This document shows, piece after piece, positions 1 to 8,364 of a stretch of 35,323 nucleotides of DNA. Position numbers and translations under genes: made by a program. Position 1 is the first letter of the stretch; every line of letters starts with the position of its first letter. Below the pieces are notes generated by a model that saw nothing but the letters and a program-made list of their open reading frames with translations, was not told where the DNA came from and did not search any database. Origin of the DNA: Bacteroidia bacterium (GTDB taxonomy: Bacteria > Bacteroidota > Bacteroidia > Bacteroidales > Paludibacteraceae); NCBI GenBank assembly GCA_009929445.1, contig SAAL01000032.1:1-35323 (forward strand), read 5' to 3'.

Positions 1-685
1 AACCGAAGCCGACGAACGGGTATTGGTTACCACCCTTACCAAACGAATGGCAGAAGAACTGACAGATTATTTGCTGAAAATGAATGTGCGGTGCAATTAT
101 ATCCACTCCGATGTTGAAACGCTGGACCGTGTGAAAATAATGGAAGATCTCAGGCGGGGCGTGTATGACGTTTTGGTGGGGGTGAATTTGTTGCGCGAAG
201 GATTGGACTTGCCCGAAGTCTCACTTGTGGCCATTCTGGATGCGGACAAAGAAGGATTCCTGCGCAATCACCGGTCGCTCACGCAGACAGCCGGACGTGC
301 GGCCCGAAATCTGAACGGGAAAGTAATCATGTATGCCGATAAAACGACTGCGAGCATGCAGAAAACGATAGACGAAACCAACCGCCGACGTGAAAAACAA
401 CTTGCCTACAATGCTAAATATGGCATTACGCCCACTCAGATTACCAAAGGTGAACGCAGCTCGCTCAGCAAAATGGAGCCGAATGCCTACATTGAGCCCG
501 AAGTTCCGAATATCCTGGCTGCCGATCCGGTGGTGCAGTTTATGACCAAACCGGCACTTGAAAAAGCCATAGCCAAAGCCCGCCGATCCATGCAGGAAGC
601 CGCCAAAAAGCTTGAATTTCTCGAAGCAGCTCAGTATCGCGACGAAATGATGAAGCTCGAAGAAATGCTGAAAGGGAAAGAATAA
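1..685 (+). CDS. uvrB: UvrABC excinuclease subunit B, C-terminal part (5' end outside window)
   Basis: UvrB is the damage-verifying helicase-like subunit of nucleotide excision repair; it takes DNA from UvrA and recruits UvrC. The reading frame is already open at base 2 (residues [20 protein letters not shown]), so the gene starts before the window and only about the last 227 codons are here. Visible parts are the second helicase domain, with the stretch [20 protein letters not shown] (motif V region) and QTAGRAARN (motif VI), followed at the end by a UVR coiled-coil motif ([20 protein letters not shown] onward) that in the family contacts UvrC. The usual length is about 670 residues. It ends at a bidirectional hairpin facing the SusD gene. 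The apparent TTG start at 23 is internal and not a real start. Confidence 0.96.
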   Translation, partial: TEADERVLVTTLTKRMAEELTDYLLKMNVRCNYIHSDVETLDRVKIMEDLRRGVYDVLVGVNLLREGLDLPEVSLVAILDADKEGFLRNHRSLTQTAGRAARNLNGKVIMYADKTTASMQKTIDETNRRREKQLAYNAKYGITPTQITKGERSSLSKMEPNAYIEPEVPNILAADPVVQFMTKPALEKAIAKARRSMQEAAKKLEFLEAAQYRDEMMKLEEMLKGKE

Positions 686-794
686 ATATTTTTAATTGTA
701 GAAAATAATTGTTGCTTTACGATATATATCTTTCATTTAGTTTCTTCATTTCTTTATTGTTCTCTTTTTTATAATATTCGGCTATAACATAAGT

Positions 795-844
795 AAACAC
801 ATAAAAGGAGGTGAAAAAATAATTTCACCTCCTTTTATGTGTTT
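795..844. terminator. Bidirectional hairpin terminator between uvrB and the susD-like gene
   Basis: Perfect 22-bp inverted repeat, arms 795-816 and 823-844, with a 6-nt loop (817-822). The core of the left arm reads ATAAAAGGAGGTGAAA. It lies between two convergent genes and can end transcripts of both uvrB (+) and the SusC/SusD operon (-), although neither side has a long uninterrupted T tract. Confidence 0.85.
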
Positions 845-868
845 CTGAATTAAACAGAATGCAGATTG

Positions 869-2710
869 TTATTTATCCCACCAGATACGTCCTTCTGTTT
901 TATCAACCGCCGGACCGTAATTAGGATCTGCAATAAGGTCTTTTAGTGCAGCATTGTAGTTTTCCAGATTTTCAGTGTTTGGTGCCCCCAAGGCAGCACG
1001 TCGCGGTATTAGCATATTAGTACCACTAACTGTGATAGCTTCGAAGAATGCTACACCATTTACAGGTACCGGTTGTGCTTTAACAGCAGGAAGTCCTGTG
1101 CGTTTCCATGTTGCCCAGGCTTCTTCCGGACGCATAAATAAGTTTACCCATTGCTGTGTAACAATCTTTTCAAGCGATACAGACTGAAATTCAGGAAGTG
1201 CCAGATAAGTGTCGATTGCTGCCGTAGTAATTGGATGGTAGTTGTCACTATTTGGATTCATTGCAGAAGGTACTTTCATTTTCACAGCCCAGGCCTGATA
1301 CTGTTCCATTGAAGCACGAATGCCGTCACGGAACCATGTCAGAGCATCCTTACCTCCTTTTGCACTGCCTTCCTTTAATGCAATTTCTGCCATCATAAAA
1401 CAAACCTCAGGATAGGTAATCAGTGGAGTGAATAAACTGATAGCATCCTGTGATGCATCATAAATGGCATCTTCTTTATCACGTGCAGTGATTTGAGTTC
1501 CTACTTTACCTCCGTTCTTTACATAGTAACGACTTTCTATCTGACTATTATGACGTACGGTCATTGTCTTATCAACTCCTTTATCATCTTTATAAGGTAA
1601 TGTAAAATATGAATCTGTTGACCACGCACTGTTTGCACTGTCAGGATTAGCTGACATTCCAACATAACGTCCAGTCCACTGTGCGAACTGTGTCTGATAG
1701 TTTGGATAGTATTTAGCTAAGAGTGCAGCAACATCATCATTTGAAACATTGTTGTTACCTGTACCAAATCCATTCCTGCGAACAAGCAATGGCAGTCGTG
1801 GGTCATTGTAAGCGGTAAGGAAATTTACTAAAGCACGGGATGCACAGTACTGATATGTCAGGATATGCATATCATCCGTATTATTGTTGTATTCATTTGG
1901 ATGATTGTAGATACAGGATTCGTTATTATTTGAAATAATTCCGATCTGATTGGAAAGAACATCATTCAACACCGAGGTGTAAAAAGGTTTGTCGGCTTTT
2001 TCTAACCGTTGCGCCATTTTGATACGTAAGGTATTGCCAAATTTAATCCATTTGGTTACATCACCACCATAGAAATAGTCGTTTTTATCCAGACTGTATT
2101 GATTAGCCTGAGCGCTTTGTAATAAAGCCACATTTTCTTTGATTTTTTCATCAAAAACTTTATAAAGTGCCTTCCCGTTTATATCTTTCTGATATAAGTC
2201 GTATTTTGGTTTACGAATACCTTCGGTTGCAAGCTTAAATGCTTCAGTATAGGGTGCGGCACCGTTCACATCAAACATCAGCCATGCTTCATAGGTTTCA
2301 AGAATATTAGCTATAGCCGCCACATTCTGAAAACGATCTTTTTCTGCATTTAATGGAATAACCGTATTTACAAGATAGCGCAATTTTAATCCGATTTGTC
2401 CAAAATAATCACTATAATATGGTGTAAATGGTGAAGGGCGTGTTGATTTTGAAGTGTTGACATATGTACCTTCCTGAGCGCCTCCATAGTATACAATGTA
2501 TTGCATATATTGCATCACTCCGCTGTATTTTGCCATTAAATGATTACGTGAACTGTTATTCCAGTTTTCAGTAGCTCCTGTAAATGCATTGCGTGGATCT
2601 GTTGCACCTAATAATTCAGGATTTGTATTAAGTTCTTTATACTCATCCAAACATCCGGTTAATGTAAGGAGGGTAAAAGCACCGATTAATATATATTTTA
2701 TCTTATTCAT
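869..2710 (-). CDS. SusD/RagB-like outer-membrane lipoprotein (SusD-like_2 type)
   Basis: Surface-exposed nutrient-binding lipoprotein that forms a lid over its SusC partner. The 613-residue protein starts MNKIKYILIGAFTLLTLTGC, a signal peptide with lipobox LTGC; lipidation is expected on Cys20. The next residues (LDEYKELNTNPELLGATDP) are typical of the SusD-like_2 group, and the body is rich in W/Y with TPR-like helices (SLFTPLITYPEVCFMMAEIA). It lies 20 bp downstream of the SusC gene on the same strand, the invariant SusCD order, and ends at the hairpin 795-844. No glycosidase, protease or sigma/anti-sigma gene adjoins it, so the ligand (glycan, peptide or other) cannot be deduced. Confidence 0.93.
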   Translation of the reverse strand: MNKIKYILIGAFTLLTLTGCLDEYKELNTNPELLGATDPRNAFTGATENWNNSSRNHLMAKYSGVMQYMQYIVYYGGAQEGTYVNTSKSTRPSPFTPYYSDYFGQIGLKLRYLVNTVIPLNAEKDRFQNVAAIANILETYEAWLMFDVNGAAPYTEAFKLATEGIRKPKYDLYQKDINGKALYKVFDEKIKENVALLQSAQANQYSLDKNDYFYGGDVTKWIKFGNTLRIKMAQRLEKADKPFYTSVLNDVLSNQIGIISNNNESCIYNHPNEYNNNTDDMHILTYQYCASRALVNFLTAYNDPRLPLLVRRNGFGTGNNNVSNDDVAALLAKYYPNYQTQFAQWTGRYVGMSANPDSANSAWSTDSYFTLPYKDDKGVDKTMTVRHNSQIESRYYVKNGGKVGTQITARDKEDAIYDASQDAISLFTPLITYPEVCFMMAEIALKEGSAKGGKDALTWFRDGIRASMEQYQAWAVKMKVPSAMNPNSDNYHPITTAAIDTYLALPEFQSVSLEKIVTQQWVNLFMRPEEAWATWKRTGLPAVKAQPVPVNGVAFFEAITVSGTNMLIPRRAALGAPNTENLENYNAALKDLIADPNYGPAVDKTEGRIWWDK

Positions 2711-2730
2711 GATGTATATTATTATATAAT

Positions 2731-5700
2731 TTAGAATTTGATTGTTAAATTAACTGCATAAGTTCTTGCAAATGGAACGCCACCGATGTCAGTCGGAGTT
2801 AATGGATTGTTGGATGAAATACCTGCAGGGTTTAATCCGTCCGTTAATTTATTCAGTAAATAACCCAGGTTGCGGGCGGTCACTCCTAATCTGAGGTAGT
2901 TTGCTCCAAATTTTCCGCATGCGCTTTCCGGCAAACGATATCCAATTGTCATTTCTCTGAAACAGAACCATGTATTTTCTTGTAATCCTAATTCGGCAGG
3001 CATTCCCCATCCCAGATTACCCCAGTAATAAGTGCTTGCCATCATTGGTTGAATACCTTTTTCAAGAGCTTCGGCATAAGTCAATCCACTAACATCAATT
3101 GTTTCTTTGGGATTGCTTGCTTTGGGGGCTTCAGTTCCTTCATCGAATACCGCGTCAAGAGGTATTGCATCGTAAACTGTTTCACCTTTATAGTTGGTAC
3201 GGGGCAGACCTCCATGTTCTTTATCACGACCATAAAGAGAAGATTTTAAAACACCTGTACTTGATGCGTACTTGTATGTATTAGAAAAGTACTGACCACC
3301 TACACGACCATCAATCAAACCATAAAAATCAAAGTTTTTATAGGAGAACGAGGTGGAGAAACTTAATAAGAAGTCCGGTTCAACTTTACCAATAACAACT
3401 CTGTCCTTTATTCCTTTATCTATGTTTGTCACATATCCGTATGCAGCTACAGAGTTTGGACTACCATAGTTACCCCAGTAAGTAATAACAGGTTTTCCGT
3501 TTCTAGGATCATTTGCATTTTCTTCGTTATTAAAACGATAAATTGCGGCTCCATATGATGAATTGTAAGGAGTAGTGATAACACCGAAATCTCCTCCTTC
3601 ATAGGCCCAGATTTCAGGACCGCCATCATAAGCTCCCATCAACTGCCATTCTTTTACGTTATCATGCAGTTTTATGATTTTGCCACGGTTTAATGTGAAG
3701 TTAGAACCTATTGTCCAACGAAAATCGCGGGTACGAATTGGTGTAGCTTCAAATTGAATTTCAACACCTTGATTCTGAATATTACCAGCATTGATCAGTT
3801 GAGTGCTTGCACCTGATTCTGTTACTGCAGGTATAGACATGATTTGGTTTTTAGTATTGGTTTTATAATAAGCAACGTCCAAAGTCAAACGTTCGTTGAA
3901 AAAGCGCAAATCAGTACCGATCTCGATGGATTGTTGGATCTCCGGTTTTAGGTCATTATTCCAGGCAGTGCCAAGATTTGGATTGGCAATAAGAACGCTG
4001 TTACGGGTAGGGTCATATTGCGAACTCTGCGAGAATACCCCAAAGCCATTGGTAGTGGCATAAGCACTTGTTCCCATACCTACACGGGCAAGTGAAGCGC
4101 GAAGTTTACCTAAAGTAAACCATTGTGGAGCCTTAAATGTTTCGGAAAACACCCAAGATAAATTAGCCGAAGGATAAAATACGGTATAATTATTTTGACC
4201 GGTAACCATATAGGATGGGTAAGTCAATGTCGACAACCAGTCATTACGTCCTGTCAGTTCAAGGTAAACCTGTTCTCTCCAAGCTAAATTAATAATTCCG
4301 GAAACCCCAAAGGTTTGATTATTACGTGGTGTATAGTTGAATGTTGGTTCTATTTTGTTTTTCGAATTGGAAAAAGCAAAAACGCCGGGTGTAACTAAAC
4401 CACCGTTTGTACCTTTACTCCATGAGTGCGATTCTGTATTTCCGTAAAGTTCAGCAGCTACAATTGCATCAAGTGTGATGGTTTCTCCGGCAATATTTAT
4501 TTTATTTCCAGTTGTTTGCAACATACCCAGGAAATTGTACGAACCGGATATACTACCTCCTCGACCATAATATCCTGTACCAGATGGTCCGTAGTTGGCA
4601 CCTGTACCGTATTGTTTTTCCAGTGTTGATATACCGTAATAATTGTAGTTACCCTTTAGGCTTGCTGTTAAAAATGGAGCGATATTTGCACGCAGCGTCA
4701 TGTTCGATAATAAAGAATTTTCATTGCGTTGATTCAAATTCATATCTCTCGAATGCAGATAACCACGTAGTGTACCCCATGGGGTAGTAGTTTCAACAGC
4801 TTGTGTCAATGGATCCCGATACATACTTTCGTATGCGGCAATATCCATGTTTCGGGGACTATAATATGTGCTCATCATGGCTACGTTGCCTCCCCAGTTC
4901 CATCCTCCCTGATTTGCACCGTTTTGTGCGGAAGAAAAGGCGTAATTTACTCCGGCTTCAAGAGAGAAAATCTTGTTCAGCTCTGTTAATCCCTTAAAAG
5001 ATATAGAATGACGTTTGAATTCATTACGCTTGAAAACGCCGTTATTATCTGTATATGAGTACGAAATACGGAAAGAAGACTTTTCTCCACCACCATTTAT
5101 TGCTACATTTGTGGTACTGTTTAATCCTGATTGATACAGCGATTTCCAGTTATCGGGATGAGCTGAGTAAGGAGTTTTTTCTCCATTGGGTAAATATTGA
5201 TTCAACATGGATCCATCCATTTTCGGACCGAAACTATTTGCAGTTTTCTGCAGAGTTCCATCAGCCAGAAATCCACCTTCATATCCATTATTGGGTGAAC
5301 CTGCTCCGTAAATATTCTGAAATTCAATGGGAGATTTGTAAATGTCTGTAGTTTCCAGTATTTGAGATGCTTCGATACCCAAACCTTTTTTCCCGAATTT
5401 TCCTCCTTTAGAAACAATAACAACAGCACCATTTGCACCACGTGAACCATAAAGTGCAGTTGCAGCAGCACCTTTAAGAACAGTAACACTTTCGTAGTCT
5501 GCGGGATTAAGATTTTTCAACTGTGAACCCCAGTCAGTACCTGAAAGTGCTCCGGTGATAGGTTCCTGAATGATCATACCATCAACCACAAAAATAGGTG
5601 AATTGTTTTTGTCGATTGATTTTGCGCCACGGATGGTGATTGATGAGCTTGATGTCACCCCTGATGCTCCACCAATGTTGATGTTAACACCGGCAACTTT

Positions 5701-6153
5701 TCCCTGTAATGCAGTTACAGGGTTAATGGCATTGGTGCGTTCAATCTCTGTCGGTGAAACCTTGGAAGTTGCATAGCCCACCGAACGGGCTTGTTTTGGA
5801 ACTCCTAAAGCGGTAACGACAACTTCTCCAAGTGTTTTTGAGTCTTCCTGCAGGATAATGTTGATGCTGGTTCTGCCATTTACTTGAATGACCTGAGGCA
5901 GCATGCCGACATAACTTACACGGATACTGCCTAAAGAAGGTACATTTGTTAAAACAAATTTTCCTTCATAATCTGAAGCGGTTCCCTGACCGGAAGTTCC
6001 CTGTACAACAACTGCTGCACCGATTACCGGCACATTGTTCGGATCAGTTACAGTACCTGAAACGGTGAGATTTTGTGCGAAAGTTGTAAAGGCAATGACG
6101 CTTAAAAAAAGCGAAATTACAACTCTCAGTTTTGAAAGGCCTTTTTTTTTCAT
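2731..6153 (-). CDS. SusC/RagA-family TonB-dependent outer-membrane transporter
   Basis: Active outer-membrane importer that works with the SusD-like lipoprotein encoded 20 bp downstream. 1140 residues: signal peptide (about 1-26, ending FTTFAQ), carboxypeptidase-D-like beta-sandwich (about 28-110), a TonB-box-like segment GEVVVTALG, then the plug with the family signature TVLKGAAATALYGSRGANGA, and a long 22-strand-type barrel ending in the aromatic residues YAVNLTIKF. Length is normal for the family (about 1000-1150). Codons 2-4 are a run of nine A residues, a possible slippage site. A 445-bp region lies upstream, with a possible -7 box at 6360-6367 and a small palindrome at 6440-6455. Substrate unknown. 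Confidence 0.95.
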   Translation of the reverse strand: MKKKGLSKLRVVISLFLSVIAFTTFAQNLTVSGTVTDPNNVPVIGAAVVVQGTSGQGTASDYEGKFVLTNVPSLGSIRVSYVGMLPQVIQVNGRTSINIILQEDSKTLGEVVVTALGVPKQARSVGYATSKVSPTEIERTNAINPVTALQGKVAGVNINIGGASGVTSSSSITIRGAKSIDKNNSPIFVVDGMIIQEPITGALSGTDWGSQLKNLNPADYESVTVLKGAAATALYGSRGANGAVVIVSKGGKFGKKGLGIEASQILETTDIYKSPIEFQNIYGAGSPNNGYEGGFLADGTLQKTANSFGPKMDGSMLNQYLPNGEKTPYSAHPDNWKSLYQSGLNSTTNVAINGGGEKSSFRISYSYTDNNGVFKRNEFKRHSISFKGLTELNKIFSLEAGVNYAFSSAQNGANQGGWNWGGNVAMMSTYYSPRNMDIAAYESMYRDPLTQAVETTTPWGTLRGYLHSRDMNLNQRNENSLLSNMTLRANIAPFLTASLKGNYNYYGISTLEKQYGTGANYGPSGTGYYGRGGSISGSYNFLGMLQTTGNKINIAGETITLDAIVAAELYGNTESHSWSKGTNGGLVTPGVFAFSNSKNKIEPTFNYTPRNNQTFGVSGIINLAWREQVYLELTGRNDWLSTLTYPSYMVTGQNNYTVFYPSANLSWVFSETFKAPQWFTLGKLRASLARVGMGTSAYATTNGFGVFSQSSQYDPTRNSVLIANPNLGTAWNNDLKPEIQQSIEIGTDLRFFNERLTLDVAYYKTNTKNQIMSIPAVTESGASTQLINAGNIQNQGVEIQFEATPIRTRDFRWTIGSNFTLNRGKIIKLHDNVKEWQLMGAYDGGPEIWAYEGGDFGVITTPYNSSYGAAIYRFNNEENANDPRNGKPVITYWGNYGSPNSVAAYGYVTNIDKGIKDRVVIGKVEPDFLLSFSTSFSYKNFDFYGLIDGRVGGQYFSNTYKYASSTGVLKSSLYGRDKEHGGLPRTNYKGETVYDAIPLDAVFDEGTEAPKASNPKETIDVSGLTYAEALEKGIQPMMASTYYWGNLGWGMPAELGLQENTWFCFREMTIGYRLPESACGKFGANYLRLGVTARNLGYLLNKLTDGLNPAGISSNNPLTPTDIGGVPFARTYAVNLTIKF

Positions 6154-6359
6154 TCTTTCTAAATTTAAAGTTAATAATTGAGAATAATATTACGAAAATT
6201 TATTATTTGTATCCTGATTGTGTCTTTATGTTATTCGTAATGTTTTTTATTTGTCAAAAATTCAGTGTAACAGGCAATTTTAATGATATTATGATGTATA
6301 AACTTGTTCTTTTTAAGTGATTTTCGTGTCCGGTTATAAAAAAATGTTTATTTATGTTG

Positions 6360-6367
6360 CAAAGAAA
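6360..6367 (-). promoter_or_regulatory. Possible -7 element of the SusC/SusD operon promoter
   Basis: On the minus strand this reads TTTCTTTG followed by CAAC, one mismatch from the Bacteroidota -7 consensus TAnnTTTG. A TTG lies 22 nt upstream as a possible -33. Transcription would begin near 6353, giving a leader of about 200 nt. Weak match; no better one was found between 6154 and 6540. Confidence 0.3.
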
Positions 6368-6439
6368 TGAAAAAAATTTTGAAAGTAAACAACAAAACAT
6401 AAAAAAATGTATATTTTTTTTTTCGTGTTGTGTTTAATT

Positions 6440-6455
6440 CTGTAAGTGCTTACAG
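6440..6455. promoter_or_regulatory. Small palindrome, candidate operator upstream of the SusC gene
   Basis: Arms CTGTAAG (6440-6446) and CTTACAG (6449-6455) separated by 2 nt: a dyad of the size expected for a dimeric regulator. It lies about 75 nt upstream of the possible -7 box. No regulator gene is adjacent, so the assignment is speculative. Confidence 0.25.
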
Positions 6456-6540
6456 ATTTATATTTGAAGCATGTCAAAATGTATTTTTATTATTAAAGGA
6501 GGCAGTTGAAATGACCGGATATTAGAAAAATTAATAATAA

Positions 6541-6578
6541 AAAACCGAAATTCTCAACAAAAAGAGAATTTCGGTTTT
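6541..6578 (-). terminator. Rho-independent terminator of the PqqD-to-TPR operon
   Basis: Perfect 15-bp stem, arms 6541-6555 and 6564-6578, loop AACAAAAA on the plus strand. On the minus strand the stem is followed by TTTTTTATT, as in an intrinsic terminator, and it begins about 20 nt after the stop of the TPR gene. The same stem with the loop in the opposite orientation is found at 18574-18610. Confidence 0.85.
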
Positions 6579-6598
6579 CAGCGGATCATTAAACCGGA

Positions 6599-7219
6599 TT
6601 ATTTTATCAGTTTCAAACCTTCAAGTGACGAATTGTCGTTAGGTCGCAATGTGAGTGTATGCTGAAAAAGTACTTTGGCTTCGGCAGTTTTGCCTAATTT
6701 AAGTTTGGTCCAGGCGAGCATGATGCCCGAATCGTAATCAAGCGGATAAAGATTCACCACTTTTTCAAAGAGTTTGTTGGCATTTATATAGTCTTTTCGG
6801 TTGTAGTAAATTACTCCGAGCCAATAGCCTGCCACCGTGTTTTGAGGATCAATTTTCAGAATCTGATGATAGGTTGTCTTTACCTTATCCCAATTTTCGA
6901 TTGCGCTCAGCGGTTTTATCAATCCGAATTTGGCTTCGATGGCATACGGTTTGAGTGAAATGGCTTTTTCGTAATATTCGATAGAATTAGCATATTGTTT
7001 GGATAAATAGTAAAGCCAGCCCAACCGGATGTTTGCAAAATAATCGTCTGATTTATAAATAGCATTCAGTTCCTTTATGGCAGCCGCATAATTGCCCGAT
7101 TTTTCCAAATCATAATTCTTATAGTACACTTTTTGTTTTGCCGTAATTTGTTGAGAATAAGTAAAATGAATTGCAGATGCAAAAACAATTACCAGCAAAA
7201 ATTTCTTCAAAGTTTCCAT
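6599..7219 (-). CDS. Secreted TPR-repeat protein, last gene of the PqqD operon
   Basis: 206 residues with a signal peptide (about 1-22, METLKKFLLVIVFASAIHFTYSQ), so periplasmic or outer-membrane associated. The rest is a row of about four to five tetratricopeptide repeats; visible units include YFANIRLGWLYYLSKQYANS, YWLGVIYYNRKDYINANKLF and LAWTKLKLGKTAEAKVLFQH, with the spacing of the TPR consensus W-LG-Y-A-P. TPRs usually serve as protein-binding scaffolds. The start overlaps the end of the barrel gene by 13 bp and has a strong Shine-Dalgarno (AGGAGG) inside that gene, which implies translational coupling and a role with the barrel protein. A terminator follows. Specific function unknown. 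Confidence 0.85.
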   Translation of the reverse strand: METLKKFLLVIVFASAIHFTYSQQITAKQKVYYKNYDLEKSGNYAAAIKELNAIYKSDDYFANIRLGWLYYLSKQYANSIEYYEKAISLKPYAIEAKFGLIKPLSAIENWDKVKTTYHQILKIDPQNTVAGYWLGVIYYNRKDYINANKLFEKVVNLYPLDYDSGIMLAWTKLKLGKTAEAKVLFQHTLTLRPNDNSSLEGLKLIK

Positions 7220-8364
7220 ATTATTCCTCCTGTGATTGAATGTTGATTGTAAGTTACGTTCATGTCATAATCGCTTATAAAGCGTGTGTCGTAGGTGTAA
7301 TTGCCGAACAGCGTCAGGTTTTTGTTCGGATAGAAAAACAGGCTGCCTCCAACCCGAGAAGTGGAATAATCGGCCGAATTATGGACATAGATTCCATTCA
7401 GATCCACAAAGTTTTTCTGATTTCCCAGTGTGGCACTGGCTTCAATCCACCATTTACGTAAAGGTGCCAAACCCACACTGCCCGAGTATACCCAGTTTGA
7501 TGTAATGGAATTAGAAAGGCGGTAAATGGTAGTCTGAGCGTACAGATATTTGAGCGGGGTCAGTGAAATACCGGCGTGCAATCCGGTTTGAAGGTACTTA
7601 TCTGCACTGTCCGAATACAGCGAACCGATCAGTGCACCGTCGAAAATGTGTTTTTTGTAGGCCAGTTTTCCGAAAAACATGTTGGCTCTGAAGTCTGCAG
7701 TGTCCACCGTGGATGCGAGGTAGTGATATCCGCCATGAACGGACACAGCGGCTGTAGGGTTGTATGATAGCAGGGCGTAGTATTCATTTTGGCGAACGTC
7801 AGTTACGTTGTAGTAGGTCTGACTGAATGTGGAAATGCTCTGATAAAGCGAAACCCTAAAGCCCAGGTTTGTGTTTATCCCCAGACGTGAATAGTTGGGT
7901 GCCGACCGGGTATAAAGCGTCGAACCGGTTTTATAATTGTATTCCACATCTACAGCATCCACCCACCTGAAAGTTTTTATTTTCATTTCCTGCCGCGTTT
8001 CCGGGCTCAGTTTGCCGGCATAAAAACGTGATACACCTTCATCGCCTGTATACAGACCGCTGTAGTACAGATATAAGTTACTGATTTCATCTTTTTTGTC
8101 AAATTTCAATGCGTTTTCGTATTGCAGGCGTGATTTCAGGTAGTTACCTTTCATCAGCCATGCATATCCAAGGCGTTGTCTTAACGTTTCGAAGTCAATC
8201 TTTTCTTTCAGGATATTGTTGCCGGTCTCAATCAGTTCGTCCCACTTACCATCAACGAAAAGTTGTTTTGTAATTGTATCCGCACGCGATACATCGTAAG
8301 CCTGCGAACTGGCAACGAGCGACGAACACAGCATTAAAACCGATAAAAAAATTAGTTTATACAT
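7207..8364 (-). CDS. Outer-membrane beta-barrel protein with TPR-like N-terminus (YaiO-like)
   Basis: 385 residues. Signal peptide about 1-20 (MYKLIFLSVLMLCSSLVASS), then a helical region (about 25-110) with TPR-like units (LRQRLGYAWLMKGNYLKSRL, NALKFDKKDEISNLYLYYSG), then from about 135 a Tyr-rich alternating pattern ending TYNQHSITGGIIWKL, as in outer-membrane barrels with a C-terminal aromatic/hydrophobic strand. The order TPR then barrel recalls the YaiO family; that is a resemblance by eye. The gene overlaps the UT-M23 gene upstream and the TPR gene downstream by 13 bp each, so the three are probably translated as a unit, and the barrel is the outer-membrane component of the set. Confidence 0.8.
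   Translation of the reverse strand: MYKLIFLSVLMLCSSLVASSQAYDVSRADTITKQLFVDGKWDELIETGNNILKEKIDFETLRQRLGYAWLMKGNYLKSRLQYENALKFDKKDEISNLYLYYSGLYTGDEGVSRFYAGKLSPETRQEMKIKTFRWVDAVDVEYNYKTGSTLYTRSAPNYSRLGINTNLGFRVSLYQSISTFSQTYYNVTDVRQNEYYALLSYNPTAAVSVHGGYHYLASTVDTADFRANMFFGKLAYKKHIFDGALIGSLYSDSADKYLQTGLHAGISLTPLKYLYAQTTIYRLSNSITSNWVYSGSVGLAPLRKWWIEASATLGNQKNFVDLNGIYVHNSADYSTSRVGGSLFFYPNKNLTLFGNYTYDTRFISDYDMNVTYNQHSITGGIIWKL

Larger units (their letters stand above)
6154..6598. other. 445-bp intergenic region upstream of the SusC gene
   Basis: AT-rich stretch with no convincing gene. It holds the terminator of the TPR gene (6541-6578), a 7+2+7 palindrome (CTGTAAG/CTTACAG, 6440-6455) and a weak -7-like box on the minus strand (6360-6367), which would leave a leader of about 200 nt before the SusC start at 6153. 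A 62-codon plus-strand frame (6132-6320) overlaps the SusC start and has low-complexity composition; I do not accept it as a gene. Confidence 0.6.

Noticed and set aside
6132-6320. 62-codon plus-strand frame upstream of the SusC gene
   Set aside because: It overlaps the SusC start, is made of low-complexity AT-rich codons and has no recognisable features.
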